Numbered from the stretch's first letter, positions 10,664 through 21,395 are shown. The stretch is DNA of 64,000 nt from Archangium lipolyticum (GCF_024623785.1 NZ_JANKBZ010000014.1:124001-188000), one strand, 5' to 3'. Notes: generated by a model not told the origin, from the letters alone. Numbers and translations are program-made.

Positions 10664-11092
10664 TCATCCCTGCCGTCCGTGACCCGCGCGCCGGGCCTTC
10701 TCCAGATCGGCCTTGAGCTGGGAGTCCTCCTTGCCCGGCGTGGCGGCCACGGCGGGCGTGTCCGACAGCTGCACGGGGGGCGGCTTCTTCGCCTCGGTGA
10801 ACTCGGTCCTGTTCGGGTTGGCCGTCTGAGCGATCGTCGCGGCCTCGATGATGTACTGCCCCATCGCGTCCGCGTCCGGCGGCGGGCAACCCATGGCACG
10901 CAGGTCCTCGTCCTCGACGATGTAGAGGCTGGGCTCCGCGTTGGGGTTGAGCACGAAGTGGATCACCTGGTTGACGTACTCCTCGAGGGGCACGCCCAGG
11001 TTCTCCGCGATCTTCGCGGTGTTGGGGTCGGAGAGGACCTTCCTGCGGATGACCTCGGGATCCTTGGGGATTGCGGGCTTGTTCGTGTCCAT
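10664..11092 (-). CDS. Hypothetical acidic soluble protein
   Basis: A 142-residue protein without signal peptide or membrane segment. The N-terminal 100 residues look folded (PKDPEVIRRKVLSDP, IAENLGVPLEEYVNQVIHFV, YIVEDEDLRAMGCPPPDA); the C-terminal 40 are Pro/Ala/Lys-rich and probably disordered. It lies 46 bases after tsaE and 63 bases before the Gly-rich gene on the same strand, though a hairpin at the end of tsaE may separate it from the core operon. I do not recognise a family. A role linked to the Gly-rich neighbour, for example as a chaperone or regulator, is a guess from position only. Confidence 0.5.
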   Translation of the reverse strand: MDTNKPAIPKDPEVIRRKVLSDPNTAKIAENLGVPLEEYVNQVIHFVLNPNAEPSLYIVEDEDLRAMGCPPPDADAMGQYIIEAATIAQTANPNRTEFTEAKKPPPVQLSDTPAVAATPGKEDSQLKADLEKARRAGHGRQG

Positions 11093-11107
11093 GGACCCAG
11101 CTTAAGA

Positions 11108-11145
11108 GGGGAGGCGACTTCTCGTCGAGTGAAGTCCCCTACCCC
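11108..11145 (-). terminator. Hairpin at the end of tsaE
   Basis: Arms 11108-11121 and 11131-11145 can pair over about 14 bp with one mismatch (C115/C137) and one bulged base, around a 9-base loop. The stem overlaps the tsaE stop codon. The downstream side in transcription direction has CTCTTAAG, not a real T-tract, so termination would be weak or rho-assisted. Confidence 0.4.
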
Positions 11146-11615
11146 AGCCACGCCTTCAGCAGCTCCGCCGGACGCGAGCCCCAGGCCTCGGCCACCAGCT
11201 CGCGAGACTCCTCGCCGGTGTCCCGGAGGGTGATGCGCAGGTACTCGCGGGGGGCGGCCTCGGGCACCCTGTCCAGCCACTCCACCAGCACCGCGCCATC
11301 CCCACCCACCAGGTCCAGGAAGCCCGTGGCGTACAGCTCGTCGTAGTCGGCCAGCCGGTAGAGGTCCGCGTGGTACAACGGCACCCGGCCCTTGTAGGGG
11401 TAGACGATGGCGAAGGTGGGGCTGGCCACCTCCGAGCGCGACACGCCCGCGCCCTCGGCCACGCCACGCACCAGGTGCGTCTTGCCCGCGCCCAGATCGC
11501 CCACCAGCCCCACGAAGTCCCCCGGCTGGAGCAGCTCCCCGAGCCGGACTCCCAACCGGTGCGTCTCCTCGGGCGAGCCCGACTGCACCGTGCGGCCCAG
11601 CGTCGGCGCGCTCAT
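11139..11615 (-). CDS. tsaE: tRNA t6A37 synthesis ATPase TsaE
   Basis: A 158-residue ATPase that works with TsaB/TsaD to make the N6-threonylcarbamoyl-adenosine at position 37 of ANN-decoding tRNAs. The Walker A motif GDLGAGKT is at residues 39-46; the downstream SPTFAIVYPY, LYHADLYRL and LVEWLDRV blocks are those of the family, and the length is normal. Start: the ATG at 11615 overlaps the nnrD stop by 4 bases (ATGA); a longer in-frame start at 11642 would lie well inside nnrD. Coupling of nnrD (yjeF) and tsaE (yjeE) is a common bacterial arrangement, supporting both calls. Confidence 0.92.
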   Translation of the reverse strand: MSAPTLGRTVQSGSPEETHRLGVRLGELLQPGDFVGLVGDLGAGKTHLVRGVAEGAGVSRSEVASPTFAIVYPYKGRVPLYHADLYRLADYDELYATGFLDLVGGDGAVLVEWLDRVPEAAPREYLRITLRDTGEESRELVAEAWGSRPAELLKAWLG

Positions 11616-13144
11616 CGGTTCCACCTCGTCCACACGTTGCACATCCCCTTGGCCACGTCCGTGGCGATCAACCCCAACCTGCCGCGCCGGGCCACCATCA
11701 GGTCCGCCGACAGGCCGTGCGCGTAGACCGCCGTCCAGGCGGCATCGGGGAGCTTCAGGCCCTGCGCCAGGAGCGCGCCCAGCACGCCGCTCAGCACGTC
11801 CCCCATGCCTCCGGTGGCCATGCCCGGGTTGCCCGTGGGGTTGACGTACACGGTGCCATCCGAGTGCGCGATGAGCGTCCGCGCGCCCTTGAGCACCAGC
11901 GTCACCCCGTGCGTGCGCGCGAAGTCCCGCGCCACCTCCACGCGGGCCTTCTGGAGATCCTTCGTGGGCACGCCCGTGAGCCGGGACATCTCGCCCGGGT
12001 GCGGGGTGAGCACCAGCGGCCCCTTGGCCCGGCGCAGCACGTCCAGGTCCGTGGCCACGGCGTTGAGCGCGTCAGCGTCCAACACCGCGGGCGCATCCAC
12101 GCGCGCGAGCAGCTCGCCCAGGAGCTTCGTCGTCTCCGGGCCCCGGGGGATTCCAGGGCCCACGACGAGCACGTCCTTCTTCTCCGCCGCCTCCAGCAGG
12201 GGCTCCAGGTCCGCCATGCCGAGCGGCCCCCGGTTCTCCAACGGCCAGCCCATCACCTCGGGCGCATGGCCGAGCACCGGCTCCACCACCTCGGAGCGGG
12301 TGGCCACGGTGACGAGCCCCGCGCCAGCGCGCAGCGCCCCCAGGGCCGACATGGCCGCCGCGCCGGACTTGCCGTGGCTGCCGGCCACCACCAGCACGTG
12401 CCCATAGGAGCCCTTGTGCGTGTCCGAGCGGCGCGGTGCGATGGCCCCTCGCGCGTCGGCCTCCTCGACGAGGAACAGCTCCGTGCCCGGGTGGGGCTCG
12501 ACGGCCTCGGGAGGAATGCCGATGTCCACGCACCGCAGCTCACCGCACAGGGTGGCGCCGGGCTCCAGCACCTGCCCCTGCTTGAGGAAGCCGAAGGTGA
12601 CGGTGACGTCCGCCTCCACGCAGGGCACGAAGGGCTCGCCGGTGTCCGTGTGCAGCCCCGAGGGGATGTCCGCGGCCACCACCTTCGCCCCCGCCGCGCG
12701 CCAGCGGAGCATGTGCTGGATGGCCTCGGCGAACTCCCCCGCCGGGGCCCGCGTGAGCCCCGTGCCGAAGAGCGCGTCCACCACCACGTCCCCGCCCCGA
12801 GGATCCGCCACTGCCCCGAGCGGCTGGGGCTGAATTCCCGAGGGCCCGAGCGCATGCAGGTTACGCTTCGACTCGGGCGTCAGCTTCGTCCTGTCTCCCA
12901 CCAGCACCAGCGTCACGGGGAGCCCGGCGGCGTGGAGGAAGCGCGCCGCCACCAGCCCGTCCCCGCCGTTGTTGCCCGGCCCGCACACCACCACGTACCG
13001 CCCGCCCGGGGCGCCCAGCCCGCGCGCCGCGTCCGCCAGGAACCGGCCGGCGTTCTCCATCAACAGGGGGGACGGCATGCCGAAACGGGACTCGGCGGCC
13101 TGGTCGGCCGCGCGCATCCTCGCGGCGGTGAGGGCACGGCGCAT
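11612..13144 (-). CDS. nnrD: Bifunctional NAD(P)HX epimerase/dehydratase
   Basis: A 510-residue fusion repairing hydrated NAD(P)H. The N-terminal YjeF_N epimerase part (about 1-215) carries CGPGNNGGDGLVAARFL at 54-70 and VVDALFGTGL; the C-terminal ADP/ATP-dependent dehydratase part (about 225-505) carries GSYGHVLVVAGSHGKSGAA, LTPHPGEMSRL and NPGMATGGMGDVLSG near 438-452. Both halves look intact. It starts 3 bases after acpS and overlaps tsaE. A GGAGCTGAGTC ribosome site precedes the ATG. Confidence 0.93.
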   Translation of the reverse strand: MRRALTAARMRAADQAAESRFGMPSPLLMENAGRFLADAARGLGAPGGRYVVVCGPGNNGGDGLVAARFLHAAGLPVTLVLVGDRTKLTPESKRNLHALGPSGIQPQPLGAVADPRGGDVVVDALFGTGLTRAPAGEFAEAIQHMLRWRAAGAKVVAADIPSGLHTDTGEPFVPCVEADVTVTFGFLKQGQVLEPGATLCGELRCVDIGIPPEAVEPHPGTELFLVEEADARGAIAPRRSDTHKGSYGHVLVVAGSHGKSGAAAMSALGALRAGAGLVTVATRSEVVEPVLGHAPEVMGWPLENRGPLGMADLEPLLEAAEKKDVLVVGPGIPRGPETTKLLGELLARVDAPAVLDADALNAVATDLDVLRRAKGPLVLTPHPGEMSRLTGVPTKDLQKARVEVARDFARTHGVTLVLKGARTLIAHSDGTVYVNPTGNPGMATGGMGDVLSGVLGALLAQGLKLPDAAWTAVYAHGLSADLMVARRGRLGLIATDVAKGMCNVWTRWNR

Positions 13145-13147
13145 GAC

Positions 13148-13525
13148 TCAGCTCCTTTTCTGAAGGATGACCGTCGCGGCGGCGACCCCCGCGTCATGGG
13201 TGAGCGCGAGCAGGGCCTCCGCGCCTCGCTTCTCCATTTCCTGGAGAGCCACCCCGGAGAGGCGGAAGCCGGGCGGACCGCCCTGCCGCACCACCTCCAT
13301 GTCCTGCCAGGTGAGGCCCGGGGGCGCGCCCAGCGCCTTCACCAGGGCCTCCTTGGCGGCGAAGCGGGCCGCGTAGGCACTGGCCGCGTCCGCACGCGCG
13401 CCACACAGGGCCCGCTCGGCCTCCGTGTACACCCGCTCCAGGAAGCGCTCGGCGCGCGGCCCATCGAGGATGCGCTGGATGCGCGCCACCGAGCAGATGT
13501 CCATCCCCAGGCCGAGGATCGCCAT
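13148..13525 (-). CDS. acpS: Holo-[acyl-carrier-protein] synthase
   Basis: A 125-residue phosphopantetheinyl transferase that moves the 4'-phosphopantetheine arm of CoA onto apo-ACP. The two metal/CoA-binding signatures are present: GLGMDICSVARI with Asp9, and RFAAKEALVKALG with Glu59. The length is normal for the AcpS (not Sfp) type. It lies 5 bases after pdxJ and 3 bases before nnrD, within a tightly packed operon. The pdxJ-acpS pairing is widely conserved in proteobacteria. Confidence 0.93.
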   Translation of the reverse strand: MAILGLGMDICSVARIQRILDGPRAERFLERVYTEAERALCGARADAASAYAARFAAKEALVKALGAPPGLTWQDMEVVRQGGPPGFRLSGVALQEMEKRGAEALLALTHDAGVAAATVILQKRS

Positions 13526-13530
13526 GGCGC

Positions 13531-14256
13531 CTATCCCGGGTTGCGCATCAGCTCGACCATCTCCCGCACCGCCCGCTCGAAGCCCACCAGCACTGCCCGA
13601 GCGACGATGGAGTGACCGATGTTCAGCTCGTCGATCTCCTGGATGCGCGCGATGGGCAGCACGTTGTCGTAGTTGAGCCCGTGGCCCGCCGCCACCGTCA
13701 TGCCCAGCCGCGCCGCCGCCTTCGCCGCGTCCACGATGCGGCTCAGCTCCCGCGTCCGCTCACGCTCGTTGCGCGCCTCGCAGTAGCGCCCGGTGTGCAG
13801 CTCGATCCGGTCCGCGTTCACCTTGTGCGACGCCCGCACCTGGTCCAGGTCCGGGTCGATGAACAGCGACACCGGGATGTCTCCGTCCTTGAGGTTCTTG
13901 ATGATCTTCGCGAGCGGCTCGCGCTGGCCGGCCACGTCGAGCCCGCCCTCGGTGGTGAGCTCCTCGCGCCGCTCGGGCACCAGCGTCACCACGTCCGGCT
14001 TGTGCTCGTAGGCGATCTTCACCATCTCCTGGGTGGCCGCCATCTCCAGGTTGAGCAGCGTCTGCACGGTCTCCCGGAGGATGCGCAGATCCCGCTCCTG
14101 GATGTGCCGCCGGTCTTCCCGCAGGTGGATGGTGATCTGCCCGGCACCGGCCAGCTCGGCGATGGCCGCCGCCGTCACCGGATCCGGGTACGTGGTGCGC
14201 CGCGCCTGCCGCAGCGTCGCCACGTGGTCCACATTCACACCCAGTCGCTGTCCCAT
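13531..14256 (-). CDS. pdxJ: Pyridoxine 5'-phosphate synthase
   Basis: A 241-residue TIM-barrel enzyme that condenses 1-deoxyxylulose 5-phosphate with aminoacetone 3-phosphate to form pyridoxine 5'-phosphate in the DXP-dependent vitamin B6 route. Conserved blocks: [17 protein letters not shown] at 5-21, [47 protein letters not shown] and [10 protein letters not shown]. The length is normal. It is preceded by glmM (70 bases) and followed by acpS after 5 bases. A GGGAG site precedes the ATG. Confidence 0.95.
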   Translation of the reverse strand: MGQRLGVNVDHVATLRQARRTTYPDPVTAAAIAELAGAGQITIHLREDRRHIQERDLRILRETVQTLLNLEMAATQEMVKIAYEHKPDVVTLVPERREELTTEGGLDVAGQREPLAKIIKNLKDGDIPVSLFIDPDLDQVRASHKVNADRIELHTGRYCEARNERERTRELSRIVDAAKAAARLGMTVAAGHGLNYDNVLPIARIQEIDELNIGHSIVARAVLVGFERAVREMVELMRNPG

Positions 14257-14326
14257 CTCGGCCGCTCCCTGCTGGCGCGCGTCTCAGAGCACGCGCGCCC
14301 TTCTATTGGCGGCCCGAGACCGGATG

Positions 14327-15721
14327 TCAACCGTTGAGCGCCTTGGAGAGCGCCTCGGCGATCTCCCGGGCGTACTGCTCGTTGCGCGCGGCGTCGGTGC
14401 CCTCGATGAGGACGCGGGCCTTGGGCTCGGTGCCGGAGAAGCGCACCAGCACCCGGCCCTCCTTGCCCAGCTTCTTCTCCACGTCCTGGATGGCCCTCAT
14501 CACCGTGGGCAGCTCGCCCAGCTCGCGCTTCTGCTTGACGACCACGTTGACGAGCGTCTGCGGCACCGGCTCGAAGATGGAGGCCAGCTCGCTCACCGGC
14601 TTCTGCTGGCGGCACATGACGGCCAGCAGCTGCAGCGCGGCCAGGGTGCCGTCGCCCGTGGTGGTGTGGTCCGAGAAGATGAGGTGGCCGCTCTGCTCGC
14701 CACCGATGTTGTAGCCGTTCTTGCGCATCTCCTCGACGACGTAGCGGTCACCCACCTTGGTGCGGACGACCTTCACGCCCCAGCGCGACACCGCCCGCTC
14801 CAGGCCGATGTTGCTCATCACCGTGGACACGAGCGTCTTCTTCTTCAGCTCCTTGCGCGTGACGAGCTCGCCGGTGCAGATGGCCATGATGGCGTCGCCA
14901 TCCACCACGTTGCCCTTCTCGTCCACGACGATGAGGCGGTCCGCGTCACCGTCGAGCGCGATGCCCACGTGCGCCCCGTGCTTCACCACCGCGCGGGACA
15001 GGTTCTCCGGGTAGAGCGCGCCGCACTTGTTGTTGATGTTCTTGCCGTCCGGCTGCACGCCCAGGGCGATCACCTTGGCGCCCAGCTCCTCGAGCACCGC
15101 CGGAGCCGTCTTGTAGGCGGCGCCGTTGGCGCAGTCGACGACGATGGTCATCCCCTCCAGCGTCAGCTCGCGGGGGAAGGTCGTCTTGAGGAACACGATG
15201 TAGCGCCCGCGCGCGTCCTCCAGGCGGAAGGCCCGGCCGATCTTCGTCGCGGTGGGGCGGATGGAGTCGATGGCGCCGCTGGCCACCAGCTCCTCAATCT
15301 TGGCCTCCGTCTCGTCCGGCAGCTTGAAGCCGTCGCGCCAGAAGAACTTGATGCCGTTGTCCTGGTACGGGTTGTGGGAGGCGGAGATGACGGCGCCGGC
15401 GTCGGCGCGCATCGAGGTGGTGAGGTTGGCGATGCCCGGTGTGGGCAGAGGACCCACCAGGTCCACATCCACGCCCATGGAGATGATGCCGGCGGCGAGC
15501 GCCTGCTCGAGCATGTAGCCGGACAGCCGCGTGTCCTTGCCGATGATGACGCGGTGACGGTGGGGCCCGTTGCGGATGAGGTGCGCGAGCGCTCGTCCGA
15601 GCTGCATCGCGACCTCCGCCGTCATCGGGTACACGTTGGCGACGCCCCGGACGCCGTCCGTGCCGAACAGTCTCTGCGACGCCCGCTCTTCCTTCGGGGG
15701 CATGTTCATCCTGTAAGCCAT
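14327..15721 (-). CDS. glmM: Phosphoglucosamine mutase
   Basis: A 464-residue enzyme of the alpha-D-phosphohexomutase family, converting glucosamine-6-phosphate to glucosamine-1-phosphate on the way to UDP-GlcNAc, peptidoglycan and LPS. The active-site serine loop [14 protein letters not shown] has Ser114; the metal loop [13 protein letters not shown] and the sugar-binding GGEQSGHLI and [15 protein letters not shown] are in order. Start: ATG 15721 has GGAAAGG upstream and yields the family N-terminus [10 protein letters not shown] at about 17-26; a longer open frame to 15853 has no better site. The 197 bases between folP and glmM hold no gene. Confidence 0.94.
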   Translation of the reverse strand: MAYRMNMPPKEERASQRLFGTDGVRGVANVYPMTAEVAMQLGRALAHLIRNGPHRHRVIIGKDTRLSGYMLEQALAAGIISMGVDVDLVGPLPTPGIANLTTSMRADAGAVISASHNPYQDNGIKFFWRDGFKLPDETEAKIEELVASGAIDSIRPTATKIGRAFRLEDARGRYIVFLKTTFPRELTLEGMTIVVDCANGAAYKTAPAVLEELGAKVIALGVQPDGKNINNKCGALYPENLSRAVVKHGAHVGIALDGDADRLIVVDEKGNVVDGDAIMAICTGELVTRKELKKKTLVSTVMSNIGLERAVSRWGVKVVRTKVGDRYVVEEMRKNGYNIGGEQSGHLIFSDHTTTGDGTLAALQLLAVMCRQQKPVSELASIFEPVPQTLVNVVVKQKRELGELPTVMRAIQDVEKKLGKEGRVLVRFSGTEPKARVLIEGTDAARNEQYAREIAEALSKALNG

Positions 15722-15918
15722 GGTGTGCCGCTCACCTTTCCCTATCCCTGGGCCGGCCTGAAGCCGGAACCTCCGACGCCGAGGGCTTATACCCTGCCCT
15801 CCACAGTGCCCGAAGCTAGGGAGTACGAGCCCCCTAAACAAGCTTGCGGCCAATCAGGCCGTCTCGCCCCGTGGTCGGTCGTCCCGGAGCGCACATCCGC
15901 CCTGAGGGGGCCACTCCC

Positions 15919-17169
15919 TCAGTCTCGTACTTTTCCCCCCAGGTAGAGAGACCCGCCCTCCCCCGCCGCGCGCACGGCATCCGCGACGGCGAGTGCGTCC
16001 CGCACCTCGGCCACGTCGTGCACGCGCACGAAGTCGGCGTCCCCCGCCGCGGCGACCACGGCCACGGAGCCCAATGTCGCCGCCAGACGCTCGTTCGCCG
16101 GCTTCCCCCCCGCCAGCTTCCCGAGGAAGGACTTCCGGCTGGTGCCCACCAGCACCGGCAGCCCCAGCACGCGCAGCTCCCCCAGCCGCCGCAGCAGGAA
16201 GAGGTTGTGCCCGAGCGTCTTGCCGAAGCCGATGCCCGGATCCACCAGCACACGCTCGCGCGGCACGCCCGCGGCCACCGCCCGCGCCACGCTGTCCTCC
16301 AGGAAGGCCAGCACCTCGTCCACCACGTCCTCGTAGTGGGGGTCCTTCTGCATCGTCTCGGGGGTGCCCTGGATATGCATCACGCAACAGGCCGCGCCCG
16401 CCTCGGCGGTCACACGGGGCAGCTCCGGATCGAAGAGAAAGCCACTGATGTCGTTGACGAGCACCGCGCCGGCCTTGAGCGCCTCGCGGGCCACCGCCGC
16501 CTTGGTGGTGTCCACGGAGATGGGCACCTCCGTGCGGGCGCGCAGGCCCTGGATGACGGGGACGATGCGGGCCACCTCCTCCTCGGCGGGCACGGGCGGA
16601 GAGCCGGGCCGGGTGGACTCACCGCCCACGTCCAGGATGTCCGCGCCCGCCTCGGCCAACCGCAGCCCATGCGCGATGGCCCGCTCGGTGTCGAAGTAGC
16701 GTCCACCGTCCGAGAAGCTGTCCGGAGTTACATTCACCACGCCCATGACGTAGGTGCGCGTCCCGAAGGTGAAGGTGCGTCCCCCCAGCACCAGTGATGC
16801 GGGTGGAGCCGGGGCCTCCAGCACGCGAGCCAGCGCCGTGCCCAGTCCGGCCAGCTCCGGCCGGACCTTCGCCTCGGACACCACGCGCTCGAACTGCTCC
16901 TTGCGTCCGGAGAGGAGCCCGGTGCCGGGGCGCGTGCGCTCGTCGCCCGCCACCCAGGAGGGGTACGCCTCGCGCCCGGCGGCCACCGGGGACGCGGAGA
17001 GGCCGGAGAGGAAGCGGCCCTGCTCGCGCTCCAGGCCAGTGAGCAGCACGTGCAGCGCGGGCAGCGTCCCGAGCAGGTGCTCGCGAGCGGAAGCAGGCAG
17101 CCCCATGCGAAGCAGGGCCGGCTCGAGGTCGGCGGGACGGTCGGCGCGGACGGGGCGGGCGCGAATCAT
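15919..17169 (-). CDS. folP: Dihydropteroate synthase with N-terminal extension
   Basis: A 416-residue protein whose residues from about 127 on are a dihydropteroate synthase (condensing pterin pyrophosphate with p-aminobenzoate for folate). Signatures: VMGVVNVTPDSFSDGG at 141-156, LDVGGESTRPGS, PISVDTTKAAVA, NDISGF, VLVDPGIGFGKTLGHN and GTSRKSFLG. Ordinary FolP is about 280 residues, so the first ~125 residues are an extra Leu/Ala/Arg-rich, probably helical segment (ADLEPALLRMGLPASAREHLLG) of unknown role. The ATG at 17169 is the first start after the terminator hairpin at 17203-17232; the frame is open to 17247, but that would place the start upstream of the hairpin. It follows ftsH on the same strand. 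Confidence 0.92.
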   Translation of the reverse strand: MIRARPVRADRPADLEPALLRMGLPASAREHLLGTLPALHVLLTGLEREQGRFLSGLSASPVAAGREAYPSWVAGDERTRPGTGLLSGRKEQFERVVSEAKVRPELAGLGTALARVLEAPAPPASLVLGGRTFTFGTRTYVMGVVNVTPDSFSDGGRYFDTERAIAHGLRLAEAGADILDVGGESTRPGSPPVPAEEEVARIVPVIQGLRARTEVPISVDTTKAAVAREALKAGAVLVNDISGFLFDPELPRVTAEAGAACCVMHIQGTPETMQKDPHYEDVVDEVLAFLEDSVARAVAAGVPRERVLVDPGIGFGKTLGHNLFLLRRLGELRVLGLPVLVGTSRKSFLGKLAGGKPANERLAATLGSVAVVAAAGDADFVRVHDVAEVRDALAVADAVRAAGEGGSLYLGGKVRD

Positions 17170-17202
17170 GTCGGGTCGGCTCCGGGGACTCGGAAAGCAG
17201 AA

Positions 17203-17232
17203 GGGCCCTCCCCACGAGAGTGGAGAGGGCCC
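17203..17232 (-). terminator. Strong hairpin between ftsH and folP
   Basis: An inverted repeat of 13 bp with one mismatch (outer arms GGGCCCTC and GAGGGCCC) and a GAGA tetraloop. On the minus strand it is followed by TTCTGCTTTC. Placed 27 bases after the ftsH stop, it reads as the ftsH terminator or an attenuator before folP. Confidence 0.6.
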
Positions 17233-17259
17233 GGGTTCTACACGCAAGCGCGGCTCAGG

Positions 17260-19179
<1,920 letters not shown>

Positions 19180-19358
19180 GTGTCAGCTGCCCTTTCGGTG
19201 CTCGGCAGGATGAGGGCACGGTCAAAAAGGCCTAGCATTTCGACCGTTTGTCACGACACCGGGTGTGTGACCCGTTTGTCGGACGGTATCAGCAACAGCA
19301 AAAACGCCTCAACTATTTTGGGGGTTCCACCCCCCCACATCCTCCGCGGTGGTCGACT

Positions 19359-20729
19359 CTATAACGGAGTCGTCCCGAGCATGCCCGGGACTGGAGGCGA
19401 GGCCCACAGAAAGAGGCGTACAGCCCGCGAGGGTGTGGAATTCCAGACCCCTGGAATCCAGAGGACGAGCCCCTCGGCGTCCGTCACCACGGGCAGCGAG
19501 TCGCGGCGCTCGCCGGGAATGCGCCGGTCCACCAGCACATCCTGCAGCTTGCGCGAGCCGGCGGGCCCTCGGACCCGGTCGCCGGGCCGCCGCGTCCGCA
19601 CGGTGAGGGGCCAGCGCGTCTCCTCCGGCAGCGACAGGCCCAGGGTTCCTGGGGGCGGAGCGACCGCCGCCACGGTGAAGCGCCAGCCCGTTCCCTCCTG
19701 GAGTCCCGAGGCCCCCTCCCCCGCCAGTACCAGCTCCGGAGGAGGTGGAGTGCTCCCACCCCGGCGCACGCAGCGCACGCGCCCGCCCGCCGTGTGGAGC
19801 TGAAGGCCGCCGGGCTCGTGGCCTCCGCCCAGCGTCACCGGCCGGCCCGTCTCCACCGCGCTCAGCGCCCGGGCGAGGGAGGCATCGTCCACCGTCGCCC
19901 CCGCCTCGGTCAGCAGGCGGGCCAGCACCCGGCGTCGCAGGGGCGGCTCCAGGGCGCGCACCCCCACCGCGTCCAGGCTCCCATCCGGCAGGGTGAGCCG
20001 GACCCGGGCGCCGTCGGCCAGCTCGCCCAGCAGGGCCTCGTCCTCGGCGGCCAGGCGGGCGAAGGTGGCCAGGTGCGGTACCACGGGGAAGCCCGCGGCG
20101 CGCACCAGCACGGGCAGCACCTCATATCGGATGCGGGTGCGCAGGAACGCGGGGTCCACGTTCATGGGATCCATGACGAAGGAGATTCCCTGCTCGGCCA
20201 GGAAGGCCTCCACCTCCTCCCGCGTACGCTCGATGAGCGGGCGGACGAGGAACGGACGTACCCTGTGGATGCCGACAGCGCCCCGGAGGGCGGTGCCCCG
20301 CACCAACCGCATGAGGAGCGTCTCCGCCTGGTCGGACGCCGTGTGCGCGGTGGCAACTACTTGGAGCCCCAACTCCCGCCGCAGGGTCTCCAGCGCCGAG
20401 TAGCGGGCCTCGCGCGCCCGCGCCTCCACGCCGGAGCCCGGCGACAGGTTCAACCGGCGCACATGGCAGGGCAGCCCCCAATGGGCGGCCAGCCGGGCGA
20501 CCGCCTCCACCTCTCCCCGGGCCTCGGGCCGCAGGCCATGGTCGAGCGTGGCCACCTCCACCCTCAAGGAGAGGGACTCGCGCACCCGCGCGGTGCCCAC
20601 GAGCAGCGCGGACGAGTCCGCGCCCCCCGAGACGGCCAGCAGCACCGAGCCCCCCACCAGCCCCAGCTGCCGGTAGGTGCGCTCCAGGGCCGTCGAGAAA
20701 AGGACGCTCGTTTCACCAGTGGAGGGCAT
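19359..20729 (-). CDS. tilS: tRNA(Ile)-lysidine synthase
   Basis: A 456-residue N-type ATP pyrophosphatase that adds lysine to C34 of the CAU-anticodon isoleucine tRNA so that it reads AUA. The P-loop SGGADSS is at 34-40; ATLDHGLRPEA, VATAHTASDQAETLLMRLVRG and the family-specific NVDPAFLRTRIRYEVLPVL follow. The C-terminal substrate-binding part (RPGDRVRGPAGSRKLQDVLVDRRIP) is present, so the gene is full length. It is the first gene of the long minus-strand block; the 179 bases to ftsH hold no gene. Confidence 0.93.
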   Translation of the reverse strand: MPSTGETSVLFSTALERTYRQLGLVGGSVLLAVSGGADSSALLVGTARVRESLSLRVEVATLDHGLRPEARGEVEAVARLAAHWGLPCHVRRLNLSPGSGVEARAREARYSALETLRRELGLQVVATAHTASDQAETLLMRLVRGTALRGAVGIHRVRPFLVRPLIERTREEVEAFLAEQGISFVMDPMNVDPAFLRTRIRYEVLPVLVRAAGFPVVPHLATFARLAAEDEALLGELADGARVRLTLPDGSLDAVGVRALEPPLRRRVLARLLTEAGATVDDASLARALSAVETGRPVTLGGGHEPGGLQLHTAGGRVRCVRRGGSTPPPPELVLAGEGASGLQEGTGWRFTVAAVAPPPGTLGLSLPEETRWPLTVRTRRPGDRVRGPAGSRKLQDVLVDRRIPGERRDSLPVVTDAEGLVLWIPGVWNSTPSRAVRLFLWASPPVPGMLGTTPL

Positions 20730-20784
20730 TGAACAGGGGAAGGAATCAGAATCGAGCGAGTCGGGTTACACCGGATGCAGCCGG

Positions 20785-20813
20785 TTGAAGGGGCGCAAGA
20801 CGATTCTTATGAT
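20785..20813 (+). promoter_or_regulatory. Promoter of a putative small RNA
   Basis: TTGAAG at 20785-20790 (4 of 6 to the -35 consensus), exactly 17 bases, then TATGAT at 20808-20813 (5 of 6 to the -10). The expected start is about 20820. It faces away from tilS, whose start codon is at 20729. Confidence 0.55.
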
Positions 20814-20819
20814 CGTCAC

Positions 20820-21047
20820 GGAGGTCGCGAGGGTCGGGAGGGTCGGGGAAAAGATGGTGGGGGGAAATGGTCGCGCGACGCAAAATGTTCTGAACGTGGA
20901 TTTTTGACGGAGTTGGGCCTAGGGGTCCCCCCCCTCCCCCTCTGGGCCCACGGGGCCGCCGGGATCAGTCCTGGCGGTCCTTCTTTCCGGAAAGCCCCGG
21001 GTTCTCGCCATGAGGACCCGGGGCTTTCCCTTTTGCGGGTTTTTTTC
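20820..21047 (+). ncRNA. Candidate small RNA of about 220 bases
   Basis: The region from the predicted start near 20820 to the T-tract at 21047 has a promoter, a strong intrinsic terminator, no credible coding frame and several hairpins. These include an inverted repeat at about 20957-20978 (CCGCC/GGCGG with inner GGA/TCC) and GGGCC/GGCCC pairing further upstream. A second promoter (21098-21126) serves the ribbon-helix-helix genes downstream, so this transcript looks independent rather than a leader. I could not match it to a known RNA family. An attenuated leader of 21178 is the alternative. Confidence 0.45.
20989..21047 (+). terminator. Intrinsic terminator of the small-RNA candidate
   Basis: The arms 20989-21006 and 21012-21029 form a stem of about 18 bp (GGAAAGCCCCGGGT pairing with ACCCGGGGCTTTCC) with one G-T wobble. 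It is followed by CTTTT and then GCGGGTTTTTTT. This is one of the best rho-independent terminators in the window. Confidence 0.8.
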
Positions 21048-21097
21048 CCAGACGGCGTCAGTCCGGGTGCATACGCTGTGTGAGCACTCCGAAACCG

Positions 21098-21126
21098 TTG
21101 ACCCGTCAGGGAGACTGTCGGATAAC
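21098..21126 (+). promoter_or_regulatory. Promoter of the ribbon-helix-helix pair
   Basis: TTGACC at 21098-21103 (5 of 6), a 17-base spacer, then GATAAC at 21121-21126 (4 of 6). The predicted start near 21133 gives a 45-base leader before the ATG at 21178. Confidence 0.45.
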
Positions 21127-21177
21127 GGCACCGGTGTGTTCAGGTCGTCACCTCGTATCCGCTCCGGAGACCCAGGT

Positions 21178-21390
21178 ATGGCAGGCACCGACAAGCGCAA
21201 GCAGTCCCTGTACTTCCCCGAGGAGATGCTCAAGGAGATCCAGGAGGAGGCCAATCGCCAGGACCGCTCGCTCTCGTGGGTCGTGCAGCAGGCCTGGAAG
21301 ATCGCTCGCGATCGTATCAAGTCGTTCCCCGCCGTGAACGACGTCACGGGCGACGAGCGGCAGGACCCTCGCGAGGAAGGAAGGTCCTAG
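21178..21390 (+). CDS. Ribbon-helix-helix protein (TIGR04563-like), copy 1
   Basis: A 70-residue protein of the small myxobacterial RHH-type family: KRKQSLYFPEEMLKEIQEEA forms the DNA-contacting strand and first helix, and RSLSWVVQQAWKIARDRIK the second helix. Such proteins are dimeric DNA-binding repressors or copy-control-like regulators. The tail is acidic and polar. It is followed after 5 bases by a paralogue with the same motif, so both are probably co-transcribed and may heterodimerise. The ATG was chosen because it begins the conserved domain; the frame is open further upstream without a better start. Confidence 0.75.
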   Translation: MAGTDKRKQSLYFPEEMLKEIQEEANRQDRSLSWVVQQAWKIARDRIKSFPAVNDVTGDERQDPREEGRS

Positions 21391-21395
21391 CCCTC

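Noticed and set aside
14033-15946. 637-codon plus-strand frame opposite glmM
   Set aside because: Third-position GC bias keeps stops away; the translation has no family features.
19320-19334. GGGGGTTCCACCCCC inverted repeat between tilS and ftsH
   Set aside because: No T-tract on either strand and 5-bp stem only; not convincing as a terminator.
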